The notes beneath the pieces were generated by a model. It was not told the DNA's origin. It made no database searches and saw only the letters and a list, made by a program, of their open reading frames with translations. The position numbers and the translations under genes were made by a program. 64,000 nucleotides of DNA from Chrysomallon squamiferum (Eukaryota > Mollusca > Gastropoda > Neomphalida > Peltospiridae), in contig CM022665.1 of the NCBI GenBank assembly GCA_012295275.1, positions 8,734,976 to 8,798,975 of the forward strand, in the 5' to 3' direction. This document shows positions 1-40,980 of the stretch, piece by piece (position 1 is the first letter of the stretch; every line of letters begins with the position of its first letter).

Positions 1-317
1 TCTCTTATATTCAAATATTTATTAAAAAAAAAAGCCATTTCAATACAATTTCATATATTTATTTCACTAATACTTAATAGAACATAATTATCTGTGGTCT
101 GTCAGAACAGTTGGTTTGAATAGTACAGTCATTTTAAATTTCATTAAGTTTTAAGAAAAAAGTTCAACATTCACAAAATGTTATTTTGTATTTCCACCAA
201 ACAATAAAGTCAAATGCTAAGTTTGACACCAATAGTTGATGAGGTCACCAGTTTTAATTAGTGTCCTAGGTAATTTAATTCATTTTAGATACATTTACAT
301 ATTATAAAATACACATT

Positions 318-513
318 GTCCTCAGATCTCATAATCACTTTCATGAGCTCCCATCAACAGTGTGAATGGAGAAAGAAACAAAAGAGAAAAAGAAATAGTG
401 ACAGTTAAGAAAGAGGTGAAATGTAAGAAAGAGGATGGAAATAAAGGAAAAAGAAAGGATCTCATTCAAACACTGTGACCAGCTTCATAATTAGGTTCTC
501 ATCACAGGACATC
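318..513 (-). repeat. Interspersed repeat, copy 1 (PSMC6 intron 5)
   Basis: This stretch shares its ends with 1766-2003: it opens with GTCCTCAGATCTCATAATCA and closes with an AGCTTCAT...TTCTCATCAC..GGACATC block, with a purine-rich GAAAGA-type middle of variable length. Both copies sit in introns of the same gene in the same orientation. The ends are weakly inverted (GATGTCC at both tips), which fits a small non-autonomous element. Family not recognised; strand is arbitrary. Confidence 0.7.
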
Positions 514-821
514 CAATTACAAATGCCATCATTTTATAAAAAATTTAATGCATGACTTTTTAAAGGTTCTTAATAATGAAAAATGGATATACTGAAAATT
601 AATCTATAATCTACTAAGTCATTAACAAAAATGTTTGCTTTATTAAAACATGAATTTATTTATCAACTGTAAAATAAAAAGAATAACACTATAAAGATGA
701 CCAGTAGCTTTATTTTCTGTATTTTATTACTTACGGGACAATGATTGTTTTATTAATGATGCTAATCTACAATGAAGATAAAAGGCAAAATCTTTATAAG
801 CAATGTTCTGCAAGACAATAC

Positions 822-2819
<1,998 letters not shown>

Positions 2820-5269
2820 TGTTCCAAATGGACTGGTTCACGTGGTAAACGAGATTCGCTTTTCAAAATGATTTTTCACGTTAACACTTCTGTATTTTAA
2901 AATTCCTCCAAAATACTGATGAGTTTAAATATTTCATTATGTTTACGCTGTTAATGAATATGAATGCTAAATCGAATAGGCTGAACTAAGAATTATTCGT
3001 ATATGTTTACAAATACTTGTGTATATATTTTTGAAAACATTATCGCGAACTCCATTATACCTTTCATTCTGATAAATACATCTAAAAATTAAATACAAGG
3101 TTTTTGAAATCTTTATTCAAATCGCTCAATAATATTAATAAATAAATAAATAAATAAATAAATAACAGGTGTAAAACTGTACTTGCTGTTTTAGATAATT
3201 TTGTCAATCCTCTGAATTTTATTTTGATATTCTTGACAGAAATCTAATATAATATTTATTTATATATGTTATTTCGGAAATAAAATGTAAGCGTTTTGTT
3301 GTTGCTGTGGTTTTTATTTAGATTTTGTTCCCCTCACACCATCAATATCTGTAAATTACAAAATGTTTTTTTCATTTTTATTTAATAATTATAGTTAATT
3401 TAGTATTCAAAATATTTACTAAATTAATCATATGTTTCTATCTTCTTTCTTTCTTTACAATTTTAAATTTTACATGAAGCTTCTGATTGCCTCATCAAGT
3501 TATTTCACTATTAATGGTTATTGAATGTCAAGTTTATAGGTGTTTTTTGATAATGATAATAATATGAATGAAGAAAAAATCTAATTTTAAATCTAATGTC
3601 AAAATAATTTTGTTGTTATTATTATTATTATTCATTTAATAAGTTTACCAAAAATAATTTAATGAATAAATAAAGAACAAGCAATGATTTCTGGAATAGA
3701 TTTTATTGTTTGTAATGACAGCACCTTATAATTTGATATATTATAATATTTTGTCTAAGAAAAACCCCAATATTCCATCTATAATTTTACTAATAAATAA
3801 CATATACTTTTATATATTAGGTGGATATTTATTAAGCATGACTCTTTTTTTAATCTAATCAGCAATACAGGAAAAAGTTTTATTAGAATTTAAAATATTT
3901 TTTCAATTGCATTTCTCTTTGCTTTCAGTAAATTTCAGATCTATTCATATAAATGATGCAGAAAGTGCAACATTCAGCAGTTCAGATATTACATAGATGA
4001 CATTTCTTTATTAATTAACTATTCATATACAAAAATAAACATGGCTGGATATTAATTAGCTATAACATTAATTAATTCCAATAATAATTCATTAAAACCA
4101 AACCAACAGTATAACAGAAAATAAAATATTTAGTTGTAAAAATCTGTATATGTATATAATTATGTATATTTTTAAGGATAGATGAAAGAATGGATGGACT
4201 AACAGACTTATGGAAAGAATATATTATAAACATACAACATATACAAATACATAGATAAACAGACATAGAACAAATAATTATTTTAAATAGATACTCAAAG
4301 CAAAAGCACGATAAACTGTTCTAGCATGAACTGAAATTTTGTTTCCATGGAAATTAAAGTTATTTTAACAAAGCACATAAAATTAAACTCAATCACATAT
4401 TAAAATGGAAATCACCCATTTGATATTGTCAAAACAATATTTTTATAAATAAAAGCACTGAAGTTTACAAGCAGTAAGATAACAGAAAGGTAAATATTTA
4501 AATTGTTTAATAATAATAAATATTGGATTAAATATATTTAGCATTTCTAGAGCAATATTATAAATGCCAGCAGCTACAACAGTAGCACTATTATACAAGT
4601 AAATATATTTAAAAAAAAAAAACATTCTTAAAATGTATAGGATAATTAAATATGCACATAAAAGAGGCATATCTAAGAAGCATGTAAGTATACACATATA
4701 CACACACTTTAACAAATGCACACACAATATTTACTTTTGAAATATAATTTACTTTTGTATGTGTGACTTGGTATGCTTACATATGCACATAATTGTGCAC
4801 ATGTTCATGTGCGTTTCTACATAACTTAAGCTGCATCTCTTTTTTAATAATAAACAACCTGTATATACATATAAAAGTACAAAAATACATTTTGACAATA
4901 AAATATAAATCTGTTACATAACTAATATCTGGACATATCAGTCAGAGTAAAACTGGCCTTAAATTATAAAAATATCTGTATATTATTTTCTACAGTTATT
5001 TAACTATATGCCATTGGCAAAATTTCATTCTGTTCTTTATATATATATATATATATATCCACAAATGGTCATAATTTGTTATTGACCAAGCCTAATTGTC
5101 TGAACAACAAAAAACCAAATAGATAAAATATAAAAAATGTAAACAATATATAAAATCTGTTTTGGCTATTTGTTTGCACCACCACAAATGCACTTAACAG
5201 AAGAAAAACAATTAGTTTCTAAGAAAATAGTCCAATATTATTTATACATCAGTTTGGCTTTCTGGCAAT
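2820..5269. other. Intergenic: PSMC6 upstream region and 3' flank of the dikinase gene
   Basis: Both flanking genes are on the minus strand, so this 2.4 kb must hold the PSMC6 promoter (next to 2820) and the 3' UTR and cleavage site of the dikinase gene (from 5269 leftwards). I see no clear TATA box, and the many TTTATT words (AATAAA on the minus strand) do not single out one polyadenylation signal. Contents are otherwise AT-rich sequence, an AATA tetranucleotide run near 3137-3164 and a TA run at 5040-5060. No open frame here looks coding. Confidence 0.6.
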
Positions 5270-31506
<26,237 letters not shown>

Positions 31507-33267
31507 CAATGGAAAGAATTCTTGGACAACGTCTAGCTAGAATATCATATATTTGTTAGACAACTTTTAAAACCGAAATGGTTGATGTGCATGACATTTA
31601 ATGCCAACTACACATTAAACTATCTGTAACATTAACATAATTATATATATATGTACATATATGCAAAATAAATAAAACCAGAACCAGTTTTTAAAATATC
31701 AGCACATTTTATTGAAAAATTCGCTGCACATATGTAACTTGAATCTATGCTTATGCATATTGATTTATGTACAGTTTTGAGAATACAGATATCTGTATAT
31801 AGTTATAAAATAGATGTTGTTACTTTTACTTACGTACAGTGACTGATTTCAGTGCTGAAGTTCAACTATTTTTAGATGTGCTTAACACACATTATATACA
31901 ATGGCTGGAAATAATATTTCTTGTGGAAATACACGTATCTCCAGTTTCAAACCACTGTTCAGATAATAATGGCGCTGCCCTGTCCCGTCAAGCTCTTAGG
32001 GACACACGGCCTAGAAAAACCCTTTCTTTTATACCAATAGCATGCACCATTATGATTGATTTGACCGCTAGTGACCTCCCAGAGTTCGGCCCACTAATCA
32101 GACCTGAACTAAGTTATGTATTATTTACCTGTTCGTTTAACTCAAGTTTATAAAGGGGAGAAAAGAAAAAAAAAAAAAAAAGTAAAAAAAAAAAGTAATA
32201 AAAACAACAAATTAATGTAAAAATATTTACAAAAAAGAAATAGTTTAGGTTCATAAATAATAACATAATGTTAAAAATGATAAACAACTATTCAGTTATA
32301 TTCATATTTTAATTGTGTATAATCTGTGAGATAGAGTAATATTATATTTAGTAGATGTAGTAGTTCAGATACTGCCACAAGCAGGAAAAATGCCAAAGAT
32401 AGTCTTTACTATCAGTTAAAATTTGCTTATTATTTCATGCGGAGGCAATATTCTAAGACGGCCCACTATATTATATATGTATGTGTACAGGGTCGCCCAA
32501 AAGAAATTTTACCGTAATACTGTTTTATAAATAGTTACATTTCAACCATAAAATATACCAACTTTGTTTAGGGGAAGAAAGATGCCATTTTAAACATTTA
32601 CTTTAAGCTGACAGATTATTTATATGATATAAATTTATTTTACTGAATATATAACTTTTTGTACACTCTATTTATTTGAAATAAGGTTATGTTAATAAAA
32701 AGAAGTATTACGGTAAAGTAACTTTTTTGGACCACAGTTGGACATATGTATAGAACATAAAATAAAAAAGTAACTCGTATACTTCCAAACATTTTCTAAT
32801 ACTTATATTTGTATTTTTATATCTTTTCTTTCGTGCGCGTTTTTGTTTATGAAAAGATGAATTATTTGTCTTTAAAGGAACGCTGAATAAAAATGTGCAT
32901 TAAAATTTTGTTTTTATTTGCTCTTACCAAAATTTCTTTTGATTTCTTTAACAAGTATTATATATAATGTTTAAACTATTGCCGTTAAAAATGTATTTGT
33001 TCAGCCTGTCTGGTAAGTTAATTTTTCTCCACGCTTACTGTGGGGTAAACGAATTTAGTATCTTTTTATTTTTCTGTTTGTTTATATATTGATTTATTAT
33101 TTTATTTTGAACTGTTTATTTCTATATATCTATAATCTATCTATTTACCGGTCTGTCCACACGCACACACACACAGACACACACACATATTGAATTATAT
33201 TAAATTATTTAAAAAATGTACAATACACATACATAGTATGTGAAAACTTATTTATAATTAAACTTAC
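31507..33267. other. Upstream region of the dikinase gene
   Basis: Holds the presumptive promoter or 5' UTR of exon 1, a less AT-rich block at 31900-32150 with a 104-codon plus-strand frame that has no recognisable family, A-rich runs at 32166-32200, and the MITE at 32491-32737. If 33268-33367 is an alternative first exon, this stretch is its first intron. Confidence 0.5.
32491..32737. mobile_element. Short mariner-like MITE
   Basis: The left end CAGGGTCGCCCAAAAGAAAT..TTTACCGTAATACT (from 32488) is mirrored by the right end AGTATTACGGTAAAG..ACTTTTTTGGACCAC (to about 32735). The terminal inverted repeats are about 30 bp and the element about 245 bp. The CAGGGT..CCCAAAA start resembles mariner-type termini. 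The interior is AT-rich with no open frame. Confidence 0.7.
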
Positions 33268-33367
33268 CTTCGTCTCGCATACGTAATGTTCGGTTACTAT
33301 TATTGCTGATATAGGCAAAATTTAAATAGCATACTGATAGGAAAACTGATTTGCCTGTAATTTTCAT
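33268..33367 (-). CDS. Candidate alternative first coding exon (33 residues, donor phase 1)
   Basis: On the minus strand an ATG at 33367 opens a frame of 33 codons plus one base. It ends in GAAG followed by a strong GTAAGT donor at 33267-33262. It starts MKITGKSVFLSVCYLNFAYI, a weak signal-like hydrophobic stretch, and ends in a polar RTLRMRDE. The phase equals that of exon 1 of the dikinase gene, so it would join in frame to exon 2 at 29895 and replace the membrane anchor. It could instead be a 5' UTR exon or chance. No transcript evidence is available. Confidence 0.35.
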
Positions 33368-33527
33368 TATTTTTAAAGCTTTTGTGCGTTTTAATTTTAT
33401 TTTACGTGAAAACCAAAATAACAATAAAAAAAATATATATTTAATTCTAGTTTTCTTCCAGTTAAAATAACGGATAAAGAAACAACAAAAATTTTGATGT
33501 TTTGAGATGACATTTAAACATTTTCAT

Positions 33528-33578
<51 letters not shown>

Positions 33579-33926
33579 AAAAAATGTTACAAAATGAATG
33601 CTAAAATAAAACTAGAATGATCAATTTCTAGTAATACATCGGATGATAAAGGTATGATTTCATTTCTTTTTTTCTTTAAAAAACTAGTGGTACGTATTTC
33701 ACTGAATTAATACACCACAAAGAATTATATTTCCTGAAGTTTCGGGCACATTTGATACAATAGCTTTTAGTGTGTACTCTAGTGGATGTGGATGTTTATT
33801 TATTTGAATGTGTCCATACATAAATGCAAGAAGCTTTTCAAAAAACAGTTCAATTAATAGTTCTGCATGAAATATACAGTTAATATATCATGAAAAATAA
33901 TGGGAAAAAAACAATGATATATTTCT

Positions 33927-34010
33927 TCGTATCTACATGAATATTAACTGGATGACAATGAAATACCAAAAAGCAATTAACAATACCATTTTTATAAAAG
34001 ATAAGACAAT

Positions 34011-34080
<70 letters not shown>

Positions 34081-34269
34081 GAGAGAGATTTTTTCTTTTT
34101 TATCACTGGCAGGTGTGCGTTCTTTTGAGCACCTGTGGTAAATTTACAAGTGCTTTGATGCGAACATTAAAACAGTTTATTTTACATTAGACTGACAATT
34201 GAAATACGCAGACTTTAAGCGAGATGTTTTGGGATGATCAGTTTATTTATTTATTTATTTATTTATTTT
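33927..34269 (+). repeat. Left arm of a large inverted repeat
   Basis: Matches the reverse complement of 37984-38307 over most of its length: GGATGACAATGAAATA, AAAAGCAATTAACA, TATCACTGGCAGGTGTGCGT, and a long, nearly identical block from GAGCACCTGTGGTAAATTTA to GGGATGATCAGTTTATT. A (GA)n run at 34014-34073 replaces a different purine-rich run in the other arm. No coding potential. Confidence 0.88.
34014..34073 (+). repeat. (GA)n microsatellite
   Basis: Pure GA run inside the left inverted-repeat arm. The right arm carries an unrelated purine-rich tract here. Confidence 0.95.
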
Positions 34270-35509
34270 GCACGATATATTTGGGTTATTAATGCTATTT
34301 ATTAATTTTATTTATTTATTTATTCATTCATTTATTTATTTACTATTACTGCTACTACTATTAATAAATGGACATACTAGGACATTCATGTGTGTAAATG
34401 ATTCTTAATTAATCTAACATAAGAATGTGTTTCCGTATTATTATTTTGTAAATATATATTTAAATTGTTTTCTATAAACAATTGTAGATTTGTATTTTAA
34501 AGCTCCTCAGTTCCTTATTTTTCCAAATTTATTTGTAGATCACTATATGATTTTAAATAATTTTTTAATATTATGATTCCAAATAAATCATCGGACATAC
34601 TTTTAGTAAGAATTCTTTAACATTCTTAGTTTTATAAAACTTCTAAGGTGCAGTATTTTTGGAGAACCCTAAATGGAGTTTAGCATCTTAAATATCTCAT
34701 GTTCATAAGTTCACATTCTTATTTTTAAGAACTCGCCTAAAACACAGTTAGTTACAGGGTCGACTCTTCTCAGTGCGCTCATTTACCTATTTCCTGATGC
34801 AGCCATTACTCAACAGTTAATTATCCACTTCCACTGTTTTCCGTTTTAGATGTCATGATTACATCTGATATTAACATAACTGTTTATATTAAAAGATATT
34901 ATATATATTTATCCTCAGTGAACAGTCAGTGTTCTTAATTAATGATCCAGGCACGTATATTTCGTGAAAATATTTTCAGATCATTAATTTCTAAAACCTT
35001 TAACACTTCTATTCAGGGGAGGTAATCCGTTTCGCCTTATCGTTTCAAATTCCAGTAATTGGTATAAATGAATAGAATGTAAAGCGAACAGTTCTGGTGT
35101 TTACACTTAAATTTGTAAGTATTCAGACCAGTCGCTATTTTCTTCTTTTTATTTATTTATTTGTTTGTTTGTTTATTCTTTAGTTCTTTTAATTTTTTTT
35201 TTTTTTTTGACTTTATATGTATATATTTAGTAACTGTAATTTCAGTCGAGCAGTGAAGTTTCTTAACAAGCAGATTTGTTAAAGAAAATCGTTAATTCAT
35301 ATTATTTGGAACTGAATAGTTTTTTTCCGATTTTTATTTTATTATTTTTTAAATTTAATTTTATTTAATATAATTTATTTATTTTTCTTCTGTAATTTTT
35401 TAGTTTTTACATTTTACATAAAATGCAGTTTTGAATTATTAAAGATTGAGAATAACATTACAGATAATCTTTACGTAGCTACTTTTGATTTGGCATTTTT
35501 ATTTGGCTG

Positions 35510-35544
<35 letters not shown>

Positions 35545-36135
35545 AAATTTTTTTAAAAAAAGTGATAAAAATAAGATTGAAAAATTTCACCTAGGTGCAC
35601 CTGTACTGTGGTGAATTTCAAAAATATTATTTTAATAAAAAATGAAGTTACGGTAATAAAGCTCACACACACACACGCACACATGAACATTATTTTAAAA
35701 AGTAATATGATAATAATTAAACAAAAAACAAACAGATAAAATAAAACATATATATATAAAAAAATTACTGATGCAAAGATCTGTGCGAGTGCGTATGTGT
35801 GTGTATTTTTAGTTATTCGAAATCATTTTTCTACAAAGAGCCATACTTTCTACCTATAACTTCATATAAATAATGTTTCCTACACTTTAATGCATATAAA
35901 AAAATTACACACTGTACACTTCAGAAGAAGAAGAAGATAAAGAAAAAACAATCAACAACAAACGATATATGTGTATTTTTGTGTGTAAACATATGTTTAT
36001 ATTTGTACTGTACAAATTATATATTGTATACATCGAAAAACACATATGGATACATAATGTTACGTACACTTCAAAAAAAAAAAAAAAAAAAAAACTTAAT
36101 AAATAAATAAATATATATATATAAATATATATTTA

Positions 36136-36365
36136 TGTTTTTCGAGGTGTACCATATGTAAATTTGTACAGTACAAACATAAATATATATTTTTACATAT
36201 ACAGTACGTATCTTTTTAAATCATTATATTATTTATTTTAATAATAAAATAATAAATAAATAAATAATATAATGATTTAAAAAGATACGTACTGTATATG
36301 TAAAAATATATTTTTTTATTTTTATTTGTACAAAGTTACATATTGTATACCTCGAAAAACAAATA
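36136..36365. repeat. Long palindrome (perfect 51-nt arms, imperfect extension to about 100)
   Basis: 36185-36235 is the exact reverse complement of 36261-36311, separated by 25 bases of AT-rich loop. Weaker symmetry continues outward: TGTTTTTCGAGGT on the left mirrors ACCTCGAAAAACA on the right. Either strand could form a stable hairpin in RNA or a cruciform in DNA. Related TCGAAAAACA words recur near 36032, so the outer part may itself be a small repeat. Confidence 0.9.
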
Positions 36366-36662
36366 GATATACAGTGACGTACCGTACACATAATATATAT
36401 ATAGGTACTTCATATGTAAATATCTATATCTGTATTATCATAGTTCTTTTTGATTAACAGATTCCAAATAACTAAAAATAACTTGCTGATCACCATGACA
36501 TCGATGTCACAACAGACAGACAGACAGCAGTTCAGTTCCACAAGCCAAACATAAACCTTGCTCTCGGGTACACCTGTTTTCTGTTTAACTTTTAAAAATT
36601 CATCGTAATAAAAAATAAAAAAAAAAATGAACGAAAACGTCTAAAAAAAGAGAGATGCAGCG

Positions 36663-36666
<4 letters not shown>

Positions 36667-36739
<73 letters not shown>
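36667..36739 (+). repeat. (GA)n microsatellite
   Basis: Uninterrupted 73-base GA run between the inverted arms. Confidence 0.95.
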
Positions 36740-36744
<5 letters not shown>

Positions 36745-37186
36745 ATAAAAAGTAAATTAACAAAATAAAAAATAAAAAAAAAAAAAAGTAGAAAAAAGTT
36801 CATGCGTTTATATCCCTACATGAACTTGATACTGCACCTGACCCCACTGCTAGGTTATGACTTTCTCACCTGAAGTGACCCAGGTATTTTCCTGGGAAAT
36901 ACACTCTACAAAAAATTACTTGGTTTAAAACTGTTGAACCGTGAAAAAGTACAGAAGTATTAGTATTGTTTATCGTGGTCGTTGGTTTCTGCATGCCCCC
37001 AGTTTTACCTTCGCTTGCTTTGAGACGCATGTATACCTGTACATATAATTTACCTTTGCAAAGATCTATACCTTTGTGCTGGTGGTGCAGCTGGTATTTA
37101 AATAATTATAACGACAAAAAGAGGATATCATGCTTCATTTCCTCTTCTTCACACCATCTGACACTGAGTGACCTTCGACATCGGAT

Positions 37187-37234
37187 TTTTTTCGAGGGGG
37201 GATTATATATATATATATAATTCCCCCTCGAAAA

Positions 37235-37278
<44 letters not shown>

Positions 37279-37292
37279 CCCCCTCGAAAAAA
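37187..37292. repeat. GGGGG/CCCCC-tipped AT hairpin with a third half
   Basis: TTTTTTCGAGGGGGG, a TA run and then AATTCCCCCTCGAAAAAA form a hairpin at 37187-37242. A second TA run then leads into another AATTCCCCCTCGAAAAAA at 37274-37292. Such C-blocks stand out in this AT-rich setting. They look like the ends of a small foldback element or a partly duplicated hairpin. Confidence 0.85.
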
Positions 37293-37798
37293 ATGATAGA
37301 ATAAAAAAAAAAAAAAAATGACGACAGACAGCAATAATAGTAATAAGGATAATATTAAAACAATAAATAAAATAAGAAAAAAACAACAACTGGAAACGGT
37401 GATATACAGTAAGTACAATAATAATATTAACTTCATCACAATCAGCAACATCAACAACCTCACTAATAATACTACTGCTACTACTACTAATAATAGTAAT
37501 AAAGCAATAAATAAATAATAGAAGAAAAGAGATTTAAGATGGTTACGCTGACAACTACAAGCGCATTAATAATAATTCATATGTCATAATTTAAATAATT
37601 ATGTAAGTAAATAATTATACTAAAAGACTAATATCACCAATTTGTACTCTAAAATCCAGTAAAAGGTATCACTGACGATAGCAGTGGCATGAAATTTTAC
37701 ACATGTAAATTTATTTATGTAATTTATTAAAATTATTCAAGCCTTTGGCCATATTTTTGGAAAAACTATTGTTGGTGTTCGATATATGAATATTACAC

Positions 37799-37835
<37 letters not shown>

Positions 37836-37983
37836 AACAAGAACTAAATGTTGTTTCATAAACTAATAGTAGTAGTAATAGTAGCAGCAGTAGCAGTAGT
37901 AGTAGTAGTAGTAAATTAAATTAAATTAAATTAAATTAATAACTCAAATAAATCCAGCAATAAATAAATAAAAATAAGTAATA

Positions 37984-38307
37984 ATAAATAAATAAATAAA
38001 TAAATAAACTGATCATCCCAAAATATCTCGCTTAAAGTCTGCGTATTTCAATTGTCAGTCTAATGTAAAATAAACTGTTTTAATGTTCGCATCAAAGCAC
38101 TTGTAAATTTACCACAGGTGCTCAAAAGTACGCACACCTGCCAGTGATAAAAAATAAAAAATCGCACTCTCCCTCTCCCTCTCCCTTTTTCCTCTTTATC
38201 TTCTCTCTTTTTTTTTTTTCTCATTTTATTATCTTTTATAAAAATATCACTGTTAATTGCTTTTTGATATTTCATTGTCATCCAATTAATATAAAATTTA
38301 GATACGA
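37984..38307 (-). repeat. Right arm of the large inverted repeat
   Basis: Inverse copy of 33927-34269, with ATTTATT-type tetranucleotide runs at the inner end of both arms. The 3.7 kb between the arms contains other palindromes. The pair may be two insertions of one repeat family or the termini of one foldback-like element of about 4.4 kb. Confidence 0.88.
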
Positions 38308-38801
38308 AAACACGGAACAAGCATTCTTAGTAAAAGGATAAGGAGATCATTGTGTTATCAAAGGCATAACGGGTATAAAACTAAATATATAATTAAAACA
38401 ATTTCAACATTCATAATAAACAGAAATGAATGTTACACTAATTATTTATAAACAGTAACAACTACCTTTATGAATAACTGGTTTCATTAACAAATACATT
38501 TTTTTTAAAATTGAAAAACAAAATAAATAAAAATAAAGCAACAAGAAAATAAATAAATAAATAAATAAAATAAAATGAAATAAAATAAAATAAAAACAAA
38601 ATAAAAAAGTGTAATAAAATGAAAAACAACAAAACAAGAACAAAAAATAATAGTAAAACACATAATAATTAAATAAATAAATAAATAAATAATAAATTTC
38701 GTTCACATTTATAATTTTTATTCGATATTTTATTAATTATTTTTGATGTAATATTTATTTAAACATTATTTTGTTTTATAATTCATCGTTTTAGATTATT
38801 C

Positions 38802-38867
38802 GTTTTAGTTCGGTTTTCACGGTGGTTTCATTTGAGCATAAGTCCAGCTGGTCACTTTGGGTCATGT
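38802..38867 (+). promoter_or_regulatory. Duplicated 66-bp block with DR4-type site, copy 1
   Basis: Contains TGGTCA-CTTT-GGGTCA (38849-38864), a direct repeat of nuclear-receptor half-sites spaced by four. The whole block recurs at 41393-41458 in the same orientation with about eight differences. Whether it is a regulatory unit or simply part of a repeat family cannot be told from here. Confidence 0.5.
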
Positions 38868-39226
38868 AGTCAGTTATGGAAAATTGTTCGTTTTCCTTTT
38901 TTTGTGATTTTGTTTGTCTTGTTTTATTCTGTGTTTTGGGTCTTTTTGTTTGTTTTTGTTTGTTTTTCTTCTTTTTCTTAATTTTTTATTTTTTATTTCT
39001 TTACTACCAATAAAAACAATTATTTAAACTGTTACATCAACAATTCATTAATATTTAAAGCGTTTCAGGCTGCATTTAACTATTATTAAGCTGTTAGAAA
39101 ATCCTGAAATAAAGAGAAATTTATTCTTTCTAATTCTTCCGTGGAATATTACTGACGATCTTATTTATCCGACAGAAGAAATTTATAAAAGGTATTTATA
39201 TTTGTGACCTTCATTTTAAAACTAAA

Positions 39227-39279
<53 letters not shown>

Positions 39280-39556
39280 CCTATTTTTGGGGCTGGGTAA
39301 ACGAAAGCTGCACGCCTGTGACCCAGTGCCCTAAATAGGAGGCACCTCCGCACGCAATACACCAATTGAATTATATTACATCATCTTGAAAAACGGGTTT
39401 AAAAATAGGGATGACCTAGTGTAGTTCCTTGCAAAATAAGAGTGCAATCTATGCATTCCAAAATATGGAGCAGACGGTCGTAGTTGTATTCCGAAACGTG
39501 ACATTATGCAATGGCAATAAAAACATGAACAACAACAACAAAATTAAAAAAATTAA

Positions 39557-39587
<31 letters not shown>

Positions 39588-39897
39588 TTAAAAAATAGAA
39601 GAAAGAAACGAAAAGGGTTGAAGTAGAATAATAATTAAAGATATCTTAAAGAGAAAGCATGATGCATCTTCAAATCACAAACCAGTAAGAAATAATTTAG
39701 ACAAATGTAGCTTGACGATATTAATGTAATTAATATATATAAATATATACTCGGTTTATTTATTTAAATAAAACGTGAAATAATTTATAAATAAATCAAA
39801 GACATTAAAAAATATAAAAGAGAAATCTGTATCACGTACAACACGCACGCAAATCATTAATAATACATTTCTATTAATGTGTCGTACATTGTAAATG

Positions 39898-39898
<1 letters not shown>

Positions 39899-39969
<71 letters not shown>
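39899..39969 (+). repeat. (GA)n microsatellite
   Basis: Uninterrupted GA run of about 70 bases, the third within 6 kb. Confidence 0.95.
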
Positions 39970-39972
<3 letters not shown>

Positions 39973-40358
39973 TATTAAGTTTTGAAACCAGTATAAAAAC
40001 ATTTAATGTTAATTTTTTGTGGTTTTTTTAAATTCCTCAAAACCGTTTTGCCATTCGCTACCTATAGATTATGGGAATATCGTCACGGTTTACAAAAATT
40101 GAGACGTAAAATCATTGAATTATTTTAATAAAATTTAAAATGTTGCCTATTTTGTTGGAAATACCTAGGTTAGGGCGTATCCAGGATTTCAGAAATAAAA
40201 ATAGCAGAGAAAAGGAAGAAAAACGACCCCCAAAACAAGTTCATTGACGTTTAAATACGTGTAATCATAATTGCATGAGGCATAGTCAGTAATTTACTAA
40301 AAATTAAAAAGTCAAATAAATAAATAAATAATAATAATATAATAACAACAATTTCTTT

Positions 40359-40407
<49 letters not shown>

Positions 40408-40919
40408 TATATTGACGTCACCTGTGTAAAAGTACAAGCGATCTACAGTCGTTTTCTCATAGTATCAAATATAACTTAAATTAACACTTGGTAAGCAATT
40501 ATCAGAAATGTGGGTGGGTGTCATACGCACACACGAATACATCGTTCACTTGATATTTACAAAATTTCTAAATTTGTGTTGTATATCACTGGAAAATAGA
40601 TATAAACAAGTACTGTTAAAATTGAGTGTTTGCAATAAAAATAATAATAATTCTCGAACAAGAATGGAAATGGCAATATGGCGCAATATGACCGCAACCT
40701 GAACTCATGACCTACCATGTCTTACTGACCCGAACGACACACCACTGACCTAAATAGTTTCGTTTTAGAAAAAGGAAAAAGCTGCGCGTTGCGTTAAATA
40801 CATTTGGATCCTTAAATAAAAAGCTAACGTCGATAATACTGTATGCCTTACATCAATATTAGACATCTGTAAACTTGGGGATTATTTTTTATTTTTTATT
40901 TTATGTGCTCGCACTTTTG

Positions 40920-40970
<51 letters not shown>

Positions 40971-40980
40971 CATTTGTCTT

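Larger units (their letters stand above)
33368..40980. other. Repeat-dense intergenic block without recognisable genes
   Basis: Beyond the inverted repeats and palindromes listed separately, this contains poly-A at 33533-33575 and 35513-35542, poly-T at 37801-37831, 40361-40402 and 40924-40966, (GA)n at 34014-34073, 36667-36739 and 39899-39969, and an (ATT)n run at about 39228-39278. A more complex island at 39279-39480 has no clear assignment. Open frames here follow simple repeats and are not supported as genes. Confidence 0.7.

Noticed and set aside
31839-32153. 104-codon plus-strand frame upstream of the dikinase gene
   Set aside because: No recognisable domain, no splice context and no family resemblance; composition alone is not enough.
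33937-34128. 63-codon frame with an RERERE run
   Set aside because: Translation of the (GA)n tract in the inverted-repeat arm.
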